Below, one piece after another: positions 8,997-16,849 of a stretch of 34,433 nt of DNA. This stretch comes from Candidatus Sulfotelmatobacter sp. (GTDB lineage Bacteria; Acidobacteriota; Terriglobia; Terriglobales; Acidobacteriaceae). Under the pieces are notes generated by a model. It saw only the letters and a list, made by a program, of their open reading frames with translations, was not told the DNA's origin and did not search any database. Made by a program: the position numbers and the translations under genes. The first letter of the stretch is position 1; every line of letters begins with the position of its first letter. The stretch lies in NCBI GenBank assembly GCA_030040965.1, contig JASHOT010000121.1, forward strand, positions 1 through 34,433, in the 5' to 3' direction.

Positions 8997-9024
8997 CCGG
9001 AGGGTCCTATCCGGAGGGTCCTAT
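8997..9024. repeat. Exact 14-bp tandem duplication
   Basis: CCGGAGGGTCCTAT occurs twice in direct succession (8997-9010 and 9011-9024), about 120 bases upstream of the GH13 gene. It could be a slippage product or a two-site operator. Confidence 0.85.
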
Positions 9025-9099
9025 AAAGACTGGCACAGCATTTTCTATTCACCGGTCGTGAAGCCGCGCAGGGTTCATCCGATCGAATTCGCGCCGCGC

Positions 9100-9105
9100 T
9101 ATACT
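9100..9105 (+). promoter_or_regulatory. Candidate -10 box of the GH13 gene
   Basis: TATACT lies 38 bases upstream of the start codon. No good -35 is visible at 16-18 bases. A ribosome site (CGGAGA) follows 8 bases before the ATG at 9143. Confidence 0.35.
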
Positions 9106-9142
9106 GGAGCGCTCGTAAACGTTTCCACAACGGAGATTCTCA

Positions 9143-10855
9143 ATGCGCCGACGCGCCATTGCGTCAGTTTTAGTTCTTATTTTGCTCGCGACAGCCAGCT
9201 TCGCCCAGAAAAAAGACGCCCTCGACTCTGAAGGCCACGCCTGGTGGCAGCATGCCGTCTTTTATGAAATTTATCCACGAAGTTTCGCAGACTCGAACAA
9301 CGATGGAATCGGCGACCTCCCGGGGATCACGTCAAAACTCGACTATCTGCGCTGGCTGGGCGTCGACGCCATCTGGATCGCGCCCATGTTTCCCTCGCCG
9401 GAAGTCGACTGGGGCTACGACGTCTCGGATTATTTCAACGTCAACCCGGATTACGGCACGCTCGCGGACATGGACAAGCTGGTTGCCACGGGCAAGCAGC
9501 GAAACATTCGCGTACTGCTGGATTTTGTTTTGACTTACACCTCCGATCAGAATCCCTGGTTTCAGGAGTCGAGATCCTCGCGCACGAATCCCAAGCGGGA
9601 GTGGTTCATCTGGCGCGATGGCAAAGACGCGAGTCAGCCGGAAAAAACTCCGCCCACGAACTGGACTTCGCTTTTCGGCGGCTCGGCCTGGCGCTTCGAT
9701 GCCGCCACCGGCCAGTGGTACTACCATTATTTTTATCCGCCGCAGCCCAATCTGAATTGGCGCAATCCGGAAGTCGAGAAGGCGATGTTCGACGTGACGC
9801 GCTGGTGGTACAAACGCGGCATTGCCGGATTCCGCCTCGATGCGGTCGACGTGATGTTCGTCGATTCGCAATTCCGCGATAATCCTGTTGTTGGCACCGA
9901 GAAGAACGCGCTCGGCGATCCCGTCGAGCGCGAAATTTACGACAAGAATCAGCCGGAACTGCACGGCGTGCTGCAGCGCTTGCGCAAAGTCGCCGACGAA
10001 AACAACGCTGTCCTGATCGGTGAAACCTGGACCAGTGACATTGCGCAACTCAAGCGCTACTACGGTGAGCACAACGACGAAGTGCAGATGCCCATGGACT
10101 TCATGTTCACCACCATCAACAAACTTTCTCCTCCGGAGTTTCGCCACCAGATCGACTGGATCGAAGGCTCCGGCGAATGGCCGGTGTGGGTGCTCAGCAA
10201 TCACGACATCCGCCGCGTCTATGATCGCTACGGCGATGGCCAGCACAATGACCAGATCGCGAAATTAATGGCCTCGCTGTATCTCACGCTGCGTGGGACA
10301 GCGGTGATGTATTACGGCGAAGAGATTGGCATGGAGCAAAACGATCCCAAACGACCGGAAGACGTGAAGGATTCCCAGGGCCGACTGGGCTGGCCGAAAG
10401 AGAAGGGAAGAGACGGCGAGCGAACTCCCATGCAATGGACCGACAGCACGAATGCGGGATTCAGCACGGTTGCACCGTGGCTACCGGTCGACGATCGCTA
10501 TAAAACGTACAACGTCGAGAGCGAGAAGAAAGATCCAGAATCGATTTTGAACTACTACCAGAAGCTGCTTACGTTACGGCATACGAACCCGGCTCTGCTG
10601 GAAGGCAAGTACATCGCGCTGAACGAATCGGATCCCAACGTCCTGGCCTTCGTTCGAAGCTACAAGGGTGAGAATGTGCTCGTGGTTCTGAACATGAGCA
10701 GTAGTGGGCAAACGATTAAGCCGGAGCTGACGCAGAATGCAATTGCGGCTAAGGAAGGCAAGACGCTGCTAAGCTCGTTCAATGCCCGGGAAGAGATGAA
10801 TACGAACGAAATGACGATCCCGCCTTTCGGCGCCTGGATCGGAGAGTTGAAATAA
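9143..10855 (+). CDS. Secreted GH13 alpha-glucosidase / oligo-1,6-glucosidase-like enzyme
   Basis: 570 residues. A signal peptide (MRRRAIASVLVLILLATASF, then AQ) exports the enzyme. The (beta/alpha)8 domain starts at WWQHAVFYEIYPRSFADSNN. Conserved region II is GFRLDAVD with the nucleophile D233, region III is GETW with the acid/base E294, and region IV is LSNHD with D355. The length and the segment GIGDLPGITSKLDYLRWLGV fit the oligo-glucosidase / alpha-glucosidase branch, acting on short alpha-glucans or alpha-glucosides. Region I is unusual: it reads DFVLTYTSDQNPWF where the family has DFVPNHTSDQHPWF, so the normally invariant Asn-His pair is Thr131-Tyr132. A C-terminal beta domain (about 480-570) is present. 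The gene stands alone, convergent with cheX. Confidence 0.92.
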   Translation: MRRRAIASVLVLILLATASFAQKKDALDSEGHAWWQHAVFYEIYPRSFADSNNDGIGDLPGITSKLDYLRWLGVDAIWIAPMFPSPEVDWGYDVSDYFNVNPDYGTLADMDKLVATGKQRNIRVLLDFVLTYTSDQNPWFQESRSSRTNPKREWFIWRDGKDASQPEKTPPTNWTSLFGGSAWRFDAATGQWYYHYFYPPQPNLNWRNPEVEKAMFDVTRWWYKRGIAGFRLDAVDVMFVDSQFRDNPVVGTEKNALGDPVEREIYDKNQPELHGVLQRLRKVADENNAVLIGETWTSDIAQLKRYYGEHNDEVQMPMDFMFTTINKLSPPEFRHQIDWIEGSGEWPVWVLSNHDIRRVYDRYGDGQHNDQIAKLMASLYLTLRGTAVMYYGEEIGMEQNDPKRPEDVKDSQGRLGWPKEKGRDGERTPMQWTDSTNAGFSTVAPWLPVDDRYKTYNVESEKKDPESILNYYQKLLTLRHTNPALLEGKYIALNESDPNVLAFVRSYKGENVLVVLNMSSSGQTIKPELTQNAIAAKEGKTLLSSFNAREEMNTNEMTIPPFGAWIGELK

Positions 10856-10867
10856 ATCCTGCCAAAC

Positions 10868-10890
10868 TAAGTACTGACAACTGACAACTG
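10868..10890. repeat. Period-7 intergenic repeat
   Basis: Short copies of ACTGACA-like heptamers (TACTGAC AACTGAC AACTGCT) fill the gap between the convergent GH13 and cheX genes. It belongs to the same family as the repeats at 31345-31420 and 32173-32195. Confidence 0.6.
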
Positions 10891-10893
10891 CTC

Positions 10894-11391
10894 TTACGCT
10901 CCCACGGCGGCGTGATCGGCCAGTCGGCGCCGGTTGTAGCGCAGGGCGACGTTCATAAAAACGGAGCCCATGGGCGTCTCAAAGCAGATCATCAGCGCCT
11001 CGGTGTCTTCGCTGGTCTTGTCACCCTCCTGCGCGGTAAGAAGGAGCGGGGGATGCACGCGGAAGTGGAAGCCCTGGTCGTTCAGCGCCGAGATGGCGTT
11101 GCCGACGACCTGGTTGGCCAGCTCGAAGATGGTTTCCTTGATCAGCGCGTCGGACTCGGGCAGTTCGGCGCCCGCGTAGTGGCTGGCCACACGCACCGCC
11201 GTCTGCGGCTCGAGATCGAGCACGATTCGGCCTTCAATGTCGCCGGTGAGCGCGATCATTCCGGCCACGCCCTTGCGACGATAGGCGTCCTCTTCCATGG
11301 TGAGATTGCCCACCTTGGTTGTGCCCTGCAGGCCTTGTGACAACACGGCGTCGGCCGCGTTGATGAAAGGCTGGATCAGTTCCATCTTCAT
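10894..11391 (-). CDS. cheX: CheX-type CheY-P phosphatase
   Basis: 165 residues of the CheC/CheX/FliY family, which removes phosphate from CheY-P. The helix bearing the catalytic Glu and Asn is LIKETIFELANQVVGNAISA (ExxN pattern). The single motif and the length fit CheX, which works as a dimer, rather than the two-motif CheC. The beta sheet segments GMIALTGDIEGRIVLDLE and PMGSVFMNVALRY are also typical. It is the last gene of the che operon, 4 bases after cheY, so CheY and its phosphatase are made together. Confidence 0.9.
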   Translation of the reverse strand: MKMELIQPFINAADAVLSQGLQGTTKVGNLTMEEDAYRRKGVAGMIALTGDIEGRIVLDLEPQTAVRVASHYAGAELPESDALIKETIFELANQVVGNAISALNDQGFHFRVHPPLLLTAQEGDKTSEDTEALMICFETPMGSVFMNVALRYNRRRLADHAAVGA

Positions 11392-11395
11392 GGAA

Positions 11396-11836
11396 TTAGG
11401 CTCCCGCTCCCGCCGCAGCCGTCACGGCTCCGTCTTCGCCCAGCACGTACTTGATGACTTCATAGAGCACTTCCGGCTTCACCGGCTTCTGCACGAAATG
11501 CCGCGCGCCCCGCTGCAGAGCGGCCACGATGTTTTCCTGGTAGCCGACCGAGGAAACCATCACGATGCGCGCTTCCGGGTGTTGTTGAACGATGCGTTCG
11601 GCCGCCTCGATGCCTTCCATCTGCGGCATGGTGATATCCATGAGCACGATGTCGGGATGGGTGCGGTCGAACTCGCTGATGGCGGTCAAGCCGTCGCCGG
11701 CCTCAGCCGCCACCTGCCCGCCGAAGGTTTCGATCATGCGGGCGAGGTTCTTGCGGGCAAACACGGAGTCGTCCACGATCAAATAGCGGACCGGCTGACC
11801 GTCTTTGCTGCGTTTCACTGGTGCAAACTGCTCCAT
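11396..11836 (-). CDS. cheY: CheY-type chemotaxis response regulator
   Basis: 146 residues from the ATG at 11836 (MEQFAPVKRS), chosen because GGGAGG lies just upstream; an ATG 6 codons earlier lacks this site. It is a single receiver domain: the acidic pair is in YLIVDDSVFARKN, the phospho-acceptor Asp in IVLMDITMPQMEG, the Ser switch in IVMVSSVG and the Lys in FVQKPVKPE. An N-terminal extension of about 15 residues and an Ala/Gly tail are extra. The VFARKNLARM helix and the position between cheB and cheX indicate a CheA target. Its output partner is not in the window. Confidence 0.93.
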   Translation of the reverse strand: MEQFAPVKRSKDGQPVRYLIVDDSVFARKNLARMIETFGGQVAAEAGDGLTAISEFDRTHPDIVLMDITMPQMEGIEAAERIVQQHPEARIVMVSSVGYQENIVAALQRGARHFVQKPVKPEVLYEVIKYVLGEDGAVTAAAGAGA

Positions 11837-11864
11837 ACAGTCCTCCCTTTCCACTGCATATCAT

Positions 11865-11920
11865 GCCCGGGTCCCTCCGACCAGATCACGCTGGTCATTG
11901 GCCAATGCCGTTTCCCGGGC
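11865..11920. repeat. Structured spacer between cheB and cheY
   Basis: An outer 7-bp inverted repeat (GCCCGGG at 11865-11871 with CCCGGGC at 11914-11920) encloses a 6-bp hairpin (GACCAG, ATCACG, CTGGTC at 11879-11896) and a perfect 12-bp palindrome CATTGGCCAATG (11896-11907). It sits in the only sizeable gap between cheA, cheB, cheY and cheX, so it may act as an attenuator, a processing site or a mobile palindromic element. Confidence 0.7.
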
Positions 11921-11927
11921 TAAAGCT

Positions 11928-13022
11928 CTAGTTTCCGGCGCGTACGGCGCGCCCTGCGGATCCTGTTTCCGATCCCGCACTGCGCCCGCAAAGCGCCTGC
12001 AACGTCGCTCCCATCACGTCAAGCCCCACCACGCGCGTGGCGTAGCCGCGCTCGATCGCGGCCTTCGGCATGCCGTACACCACGCAGGAATCCTCGCTCT
12101 GCGCGATGGTTGTGCCGCCTTCCTTCTTGATAGTGCCCAATCCCTCGGCGCCGTCGTCGCCCATGCCGGTCATAATCACGCCGACCGCCTGCGACTTGAA
12201 CTCCTCGGCCACGCTGCGGAATAGCACATCCGCACTTGGCCGGTGCCCATTCACGCGCGGTTCGTCACTGAGGACGGCAATGTCTCCCAACGGAAGCCTC
12301 TTGGCTTTCAAATGCCGGCTTCCGGGGCAAATCAGCACGCGCCCGGGCTGCAAAACGTCTCCGGACTGCGCCTCTTTCACCCGCAACGGGCAGACTTCAT
12401 CCAACCGCCGCGCGAACATGTCGGTGAATCCATCCGGCATGTGTTGCACTACCAGGATGGTTCCCGGAAAGTCTCCCGGCAATTGCGACAGCAGATACTC
12501 CATCGCCTGTGGCCCGCCGGTGGAAACGCCGATCGCGACTATTTTTGTGGGCGCGGACGAGGAGGCCGAGGCCTTCTCCGGCTTCGCCGGAAGGCCGGAC
12601 AGCATGCGCGGCTTGAGCTTGCACTCCGCAGCCGCTTTCACCTTGGCGATCAACTCCTTCGCCGTCTCGGTCATGTGGGCGGAAGCGTCTTTCGGCTTGG
12701 TGACAAAGTCGAACGCTCCCAGTCCCAGCGCCTTCATGGTGACCGTCGCACCCTCGGTCGAGTGGGAACTGACCACGATCACCGGCACCGGCTGCCGCCG
12801 CATGATCTCTTTCAGCGTGTCGATGCCGTTCATGCCCGGCATTTCCAGGTCAAGCGTGACCACGTTGGGCTTGAGTTCGTCGATTTTTTTCAGGCAGAAC
12901 GTGCCATCCATCGCCGTACCGACGACTTCGATCGACTCATCCGACGCCAGCATCTGCGGAATCAGCTTGCGCATCAGCGCCGAATCGTCCACCACCAGCA
13001 CGCGCACGGAATTTTTTTTCAT
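11928..13022 (-). CDS. cheB: Chemotaxis protein-glutamate methylesterase CheB
   Basis: 364 residues. An N-terminal receiver (RVLVVDDSALMRKLIPQML, Asp in VVTLDLEMPGMNG, VVSSHS, Lys in FVTKPKD) is joined by an Ala/Ser-rich linker to the CheB methylesterase domain. The catalytic Ser is in AIGVSTGGPQAMEYLL, the His in VVQHMPDGFTDMFARRL and the Asp in GVIMTGMGDDGAEGL. It demethylates and deamidates MCP glutamates when phosphorylated by CheA. Its ATG overlaps the cheA stop (ATGA), so translation is coupled. The C-terminal Gly/Ser/Ala tail is poorly conserved. Confidence 0.96.
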   Translation of the reverse strand: MKKNSVRVLVVDDSALMRKLIPQMLASDESIEVVGTAMDGTFCLKKIDELKPNVVTLDLEMPGMNGIDTLKEIMRRQPVPVIVVSSHSTEGATVTMKALGLGAFDFVTKPKDASAHMTETAKELIAKVKAAAECKLKPRMLSGLPAKPEKASASSSAPTKIVAIGVSTGGPQAMEYLLSQLPGDFPGTILVVQHMPDGFTDMFARRLDEVCPLRVKEAQSGDVLQPGRVLICPGSRHLKAKRLPLGDIAVLSDEPRVNGHRPSADVLFRSVAEEFKSQAVGVIMTGMGDDGAEGLGTIKKEGGTTIAQSEDSCVVYGMPKAAIERGYATRVVGLDVMGATLQALCGRSAGSETGSAGRAVRAGN

Positions 13023-15199
13023 GCCGTGCCTCCCGTGGGTGCGCTCATCGCCGACATCGCAATCCGCAGGCGGTCGGTGTGCGTCAACAGAAGGCCGGAG
13101 TTGGTGTGGCCTGAGTCTTCCGGCCGCGACTTGGCCACGTGATCGACCACGGCCGGCAGATTCAGGATCAGCACCACGCGCCCGTCGCCCAGAATCGACG
13201 CGCCCGAAACCAGATCGGTGGAGAAGGTCTGGTCATCGAGCGCCTTGATGACGAGCTCTTCTTCGCCCTCCAGTTGATCGACGATCAATCCGTACTTGCG
13301 CTCTCCCACCAGAATCACCAGAACGAACAATTTCCCTCTGCGTTCACCCTCGGGCGCCGGACGGCCGAGCCGCAGCAACGGCAGCACCTGATTGCGCAGC
13401 TGCAGCACTTCATAGTTATCGACCTGATGCACTTCCGACTCGATGGTGCGGGCAATCTCCATCACGGCATTGAGCGGAATCGCATACAGCCGCTGCTCGA
13501 CCCAGAACAGCAGCGCCTTGATAATGGCCAGCGTCAGGGGCAGCTTCAGCCGGAACGTCGTGCCCTGTCCAACCCGCGTTTCGACGTTGACAGTCGCCTT
13601 CAGGCGGTGAAGCACGCTCTGCACAACGTCCATGCCCACGCCACGCCCGGAAACTTCCGTGACCTGTTCGGCGGTCGAGAATCCGGGACGGAAGATGAAG
13701 TCGAGGGTCTCGTTTTCGTTCAGCCGCGCGGCTTCTTCCGCCGTGGTCAGTCCCAGTTCGATCGCCTTGGCACGGATTTTGCCGGCGTCGATGCCGCGAC
13801 CGTCGTCGCCGACCTCGACCACGACCTGATTGCCCTGGTGATACGCGTTCAGGCGAACCGTGCCGGCCGCCGCCTTGCCCAGCCTGCGCCGTTGGTCGGG
13901 GGGCTCAATGCCGTGGCTGATGGCGTTGCGCACCAGGTGGGTCAGGGGCTCGGCGATGGCATCGAGAATGCCCTTGTCGAGGTCGGTATCGTGCCCGCTG
14001 ACCACGAGTTCGACTTCGCGGCCGCACTGCCGGGCTACATCGCGCACCATGCGCGGGAAGCGCCGGAACAGCTGATCGACCGGAACCATGCGGATCTTCA
14101 TGACCGAGCGCTGCAGGTCGTTGAGCACGCGCGCCTGAAAGGCCATCGCGTCGAGAAATTTGCCGCGCAGAAGATCCTTCGGGTAACGCTTGCTGAATTC
14201 CTGCAGCGTCTGCTGCAGCATGGATTTGCCGATGATGAGTTCGCCCACCAGATTCAGCACGTTGTCGATGCGTCCAGCCTCGACCCGCAGAATGTTTTCC
14301 ACCATGGCGGGAGCCGCGCTTGCTTCCGCTCCTGCCGGCGCCAGAGTTTCTGGGGCGTGAGTTTTTGGCTCCGCCGATTCTGCAACCGCGGCGGTCGCAT
14401 CTTCGGCTGCGCGGGCGGGCCCCGTGCTCGCCGCCAGCATAATCTCCACCGAGACTTCTTCCACGATGGTGGGAATCTTGCATTTGGTGGCAATCTGCTC
14501 TGCCGTTGACACGGTGGCCAGCACGAACTCAATCAGCTTGGTTGCCGCCGGCGACTTGGCATCAGGACGCACCGCAATCACCGAACCCATCGTGCTGATG
14601 GCGTTTTGCACCAGCTGCCGTCCGGCGATCGGCATGGCGCAGTGCGGATCGATCTTCACCGAGACGTGAACCACGTCCTGGCCGCTGGCCTGCGCTTTGG
14701 TCATCGCCAGCTTCTCGTATTCAGTCCAGTCTGTGGCCGATCCGGCCGCCTTTCGCACGCCAGATTTTGCGCCGGCTGCTTTCCGCGTCCGCCGACCCTT
14801 GGGCGATGCCTGGGGCGCGGCCGTCAGATCCTCGATTTTCTTGCTCAGGCTTTTGGTGCTGGGCAGTTTCGTTCCGGCGCGATAGGCCGCGATCATTTCC
14901 GTGAACACGTCGGCGGCCGAAAAAGCGATCTCGGCGACAGCCGCGTGCGAGGCCGCTCCTTCCAGCGACAGTGCGTCTTCAAACTGATGGGCCAGTTCGC
15001 TCAGCTCACGCAGCCCGCAGGCCGCCGAGTCACCCTTCAAGGTGTGCACCGTACGTCGGATCGAGCGCACGATCTCCTCGTCGCCGGGAGTCTTCTCCAG
15101 CTTCAGGGCCTCGTCGTTCAGCGCCTGCAGCAGTTCCGTCGAGGTCTCAAAGAAGAGCTCCCGCAGTTCCGCGCCGCGCTCATCGGGGGAATTCGTCAT
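13019..15199 (-). CDS. cheA: Chemotaxis histidine kinase CheA
   Basis: 726 residues. The P1 Hpt domain has the phosphorylated His52 in TVHTLKGDSAACG. A Lys/Ala-rich linker leads to a P2-like alpha/beta domain (about 180-270). After a second Ala-rich linker come the P3 dimerisation helices (RIDNVLNLVGELIIGKSMLQ), the P4 ATPase with HLVRNAISHGIEPP, GDDGRGIDAG and EVSGRGVGMDVV, and the P5 CheW-like domain up to the end. It reads MCP/CheW arrays and phosphorylates CheY and CheB. It starts 2 bases after cheR and overlaps cheB by 4 bases. Confidence 0.97.
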   Translation of the reverse strand: MTNSPDERGAELRELFFETSTELLQALNDEALKLEKTPGDEEIVRSIRRTVHTLKGDSAACGLRELSELAHQFEDALSLEGAASHAAVAEIAFSAADVFTEMIAAYRAGTKLPSTKSLSKKIEDLTAAPQASPKGRRTRKAAGAKSGVRKAAGSATDWTEYEKLAMTKAQASGQDVVHVSVKIDPHCAMPIAGRQLVQNAISTMGSVIAVRPDAKSPAATKLIEFVLATVSTAEQIATKCKIPTIVEEVSVEIMLAASTGPARAAEDATAAVAESAEPKTHAPETLAPAGAEASAAPAMVENILRVEAGRIDNVLNLVGELIIGKSMLQQTLQEFSKRYPKDLLRGKFLDAMAFQARVLNDLQRSVMKIRMVPVDQLFRRFPRMVRDVARQCGREVELVVSGHDTDLDKGILDAIAEPLTHLVRNAISHGIEPPDQRRRLGKAAAGTVRLNAYHQGNQVVVEVGDDGRGIDAGKIRAKAIELGLTTAEEAARLNENETLDFIFRPGFSTAEQVTEVSGRGVGMDVVQSVLHRLKATVNVETRVGQGTTFRLKLPLTLAIIKALLFWVEQRLYAIPLNAVMEIARTIESEVHQVDNYEVLQLRNQVLPLLRLGRPAPEGERRGKLFVLVILVGERKYGLIVDQLEGEEELVIKALDDQTFSTDLVSGASILGDGRVVLILNLPAVVDHVAKSRPEDSGHTNSGLLLTHTDRLRIAMSAMSAPTGGTA

Positions 15200-15201
15200 A
15201 C

Positions 15202-16113
15202 CTACTCTCTCGCCTCAACCCGCTGGTACGCTGTTCCACTGTCCTTATGCACCATCTGGAACTTCTGCGTGATGCCCAGCAGGCTCTCTGCGTGCCCCAC
15301 GAACAGATAGCCGTTCGTGTTCAAGCAGCGGTAAAACTTTTCGATCAGCCGCTTCTGCTCGGCCTCATCGAAATACATCATCACGTTGCGGCAGAAGATC
15401 ACGTCATTGCGCTGCGGCAGATACTCCGTCTTCAGGTTGTGAAAGTCGAAGTGCACCATTTCCTTCAGCGGTTTCTTGATGGCATAACGCTCGCCCACCT
15501 TGTCGAAATAACGCAGCCGGTAGCTGTAGTCGACCATCGACATCTGGTGCTCGCTGTAGAGTCCTTCCTGGCCGGCGCGCAGCACCGAATAGCTGATGTC
15601 GGAGGCCAGAACTTCAACCCGCCACGGCGGCGGAATCAGCGGCTTGGGCATGGGCATTTCCATGGGCAAGGGATTGCGCAGGTAGTAGTAGGCCAGGGCG
15701 TCGGTGACCAGCATGGCCAGCGTGTAGGCCTCCTGCCCGGTCGAGCAACCCGCACTCCATATGCGGATCGAGTACTCGCGACGCGTCGCCTTCTGCTTGA
15801 ACAGCTCTTCCAGCACCGTCTTCTGGAAAAGATCCAGCTGCGCTTTGTGGCGGAAGAAGCTGGTCTCGTTGACGGTCAGATTTTCGAGAAGCTTGGTCAG
15901 CTCTTCCTTGCCCTGCTGGCTGATCAACAGCCGGTAATAGGCGTAGAAGGAGTCGGCTTTGCACTCCTTCAGCCGCCGCAGCAGGCGATCCTGCAGAAAG
16001 TGTGTGCGGCGCTCGTCAAAGTGCATGCCGCACTCCTGATAGACCAGCGCCTGCAACAGCTTCAGTTCCGCTTCCGTCAATATGGGAGCAGGTGCTGCTC
16101 CGGATGCGCTCAT
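15202..16113 (-). CDS. cheR: Chemotaxis methyltransferase CheR
   Basis: 303 residues. The N-terminal helical domain (LTEAELKLLQALVYQECGMH to ENLTVNETSFFRHKAQLDLF) precedes the SAM-binding domain (RIWSAGCSTGQEAYTLAMLV) and the NDVIFCRNVMMYFD motif. It methylates MCP glutamates using S-adenosylmethionine. An insertion of about 20 residues rich in Met and Pro (LPMEMPMPKPLIPPP) sits between the Rossmann motif I and the next strand, where typical CheR proteins have a short loop. It is a full-length member of the operon; the second CheR-like protein at 32211 is much less canonical. Confidence 0.96.
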   Translation of the reverse strand: MSASGAAPAPILTEAELKLLQALVYQECGMHFDERRTHFLQDRLLRRLKECKADSFYAYYRLLISQQGKEELTKLLENLTVNETSFFRHKAQLDLFQKTVLEELFKQKATRREYSIRIWSAGCSTGQEAYTLAMLVTDALAYYYLRNPLPMEMPMPKPLIPPPWRVEVLASDISYSVLRAGQEGLYSEHQMSMVDYSYRLRYFDKVGERYAIKKPLKEMVHFDFHNLKTEYLPQRNDVIFCRNVMMYFDEAEQKRLIEKFYRCLNTNGYLFVGHAESLLGITQKFQMVHKDSGTAYQRVEARE

Positions 16114-16126
16114 GTTTTGTCCTGAA

Positions 16127-16276
16127 GTTTCAAGGTTTCAGAGTTTCAAGGTTCCAGAGACCATCCCCGCTCGATCCCCGCCACCGGAAACTCTCTCGTC
16201 AGTCTGGCAACCTTGAAACGTTAAAACTTTGAAACCCCTGAAACTTCGAGTCTTTGAAACTTTGGCACCTTGAACC
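16127..16276. repeat. Period-8 repeat arrays in inverted orientation between cheW and cheR
   Basis: Four GTTTCAAG-like 8-mers (16127-16158) face about eight CTTGAAAC-like 8-mers (16212-16276, one unit is 9 bases), its reverse complement. The two arrays are separated by about 53 bases, so the transcript could form a long imperfect hairpin inside the che operon. The array interrupts an otherwise tightly packed operon. Confidence 0.8.
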
Positions 16277-16285
16277 TGAATTTGC

Positions 16286-16789
16286 CTACTTCGCGGCCGC
16301 TCCACGCGCCTCGCTCTTTGCGGCCGGCTTCTTCTCGCCGTTCTGACTGGAGACTCGCAGACTCTCCGGCGCCAGCAGTTTGCTCATCTCGAGCAGCACG
16401 ACCAGGCGGCCCTGAATCTTGCCCAGGCCGCTCACACAGTTCAAACCGCCCTCCTGAAACACCGCTGGTGGCGGCTCGACCGACTCGGCGGGAATCTTCA
16501 ACACCTCAGAGGCCGAGTCCACGATCAACCCCGCCAGCCTGCCCGCGTGCTCAACCACCAGAATGCGGTTCTGCTTGCGCATCGTGGCTTGCTTTTCTCC
16601 GAAGCGCTTGCGCAGATCCATGACCGAAACAATCTTGCCCCGCAGGTTGATCACGCCCTCCAGATACTCCGGCGCATCGGGCACGGCCGTAATCTCCGGT
16701 ACGCGGACGATCTCATGCAGCGAAGTGATGGGAACGCCATAGGTCTCGCGTCCCACCTGAAAGCCAACAATGTGAAGTTCTCGGCTCAT
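16286..16789 (-). CDS. cheW: Chemotaxis adaptor CheW
   Basis: 167 residues of the CheW fold: IVGFQVGRETYGVPITSLHE, then PEYLEGVINLRGKIVSVMDL, VVEHAGRLAGLIVDSASEVL and GLGKIQGRLVVLLEMSKLL. It couples the MCP to CheA. The usual domain ends at about 145 and is followed by a Lys/Ala-rich tail (GEKKPAAKSEARGAAAK). It lies about 60 bases after the mcp gene and is the second core array protein of the operon. Confidence 0.95.
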   Translation of the reverse strand: MSRELHIVGFQVGRETYGVPITSLHEIVRVPEITAVPDAPEYLEGVINLRGKIVSVMDLRKRFGEKQATMRKQNRILVVEHAGRLAGLIVDSASEVLKIPAESVEPPPAVFQEGGLNCVSGLGKIQGRLVVLLEMSKLLAPESLRVSSQNGEKKPAAKSEARGAAAK

Positions 16790-16849
16790 GTTCGAAACCC
16801 GCTCGCAACCAATGACCTTGGCCAGATCCTGCCTTGCACTGGCCGGGCT

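Larger units (their letters stand above)
8568..9142. other. Intergenic region between the GloVer pseudogene and the GH13 gene
   Basis: About 575 bases with no convincing gene. Open frames on both strands lack signal peptides, motifs and ribosome sites. It contains a 14-bp tandem duplication (8997-9024) and a candidate -10 box for the GH13 gene. Part of it may be the decayed upstream region of the GloVer gene. Confidence 0.5.

Noticed and set aside
9031..9046. TGGCACAGCATTTTCT as a sigma-54 promoter for the GH13 gene
   Set aside because: The -24 part is perfect, but the essential GC of the -12 element is TC, and no TGAGACA-type site lies upstream.
13139..14509. Plus-strand open frame of 456 codons across cheA
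   Set aside because: Antisense shadow of cheA; no signal, motif or ribosome site, whereas the other strand encodes all CheA domains.
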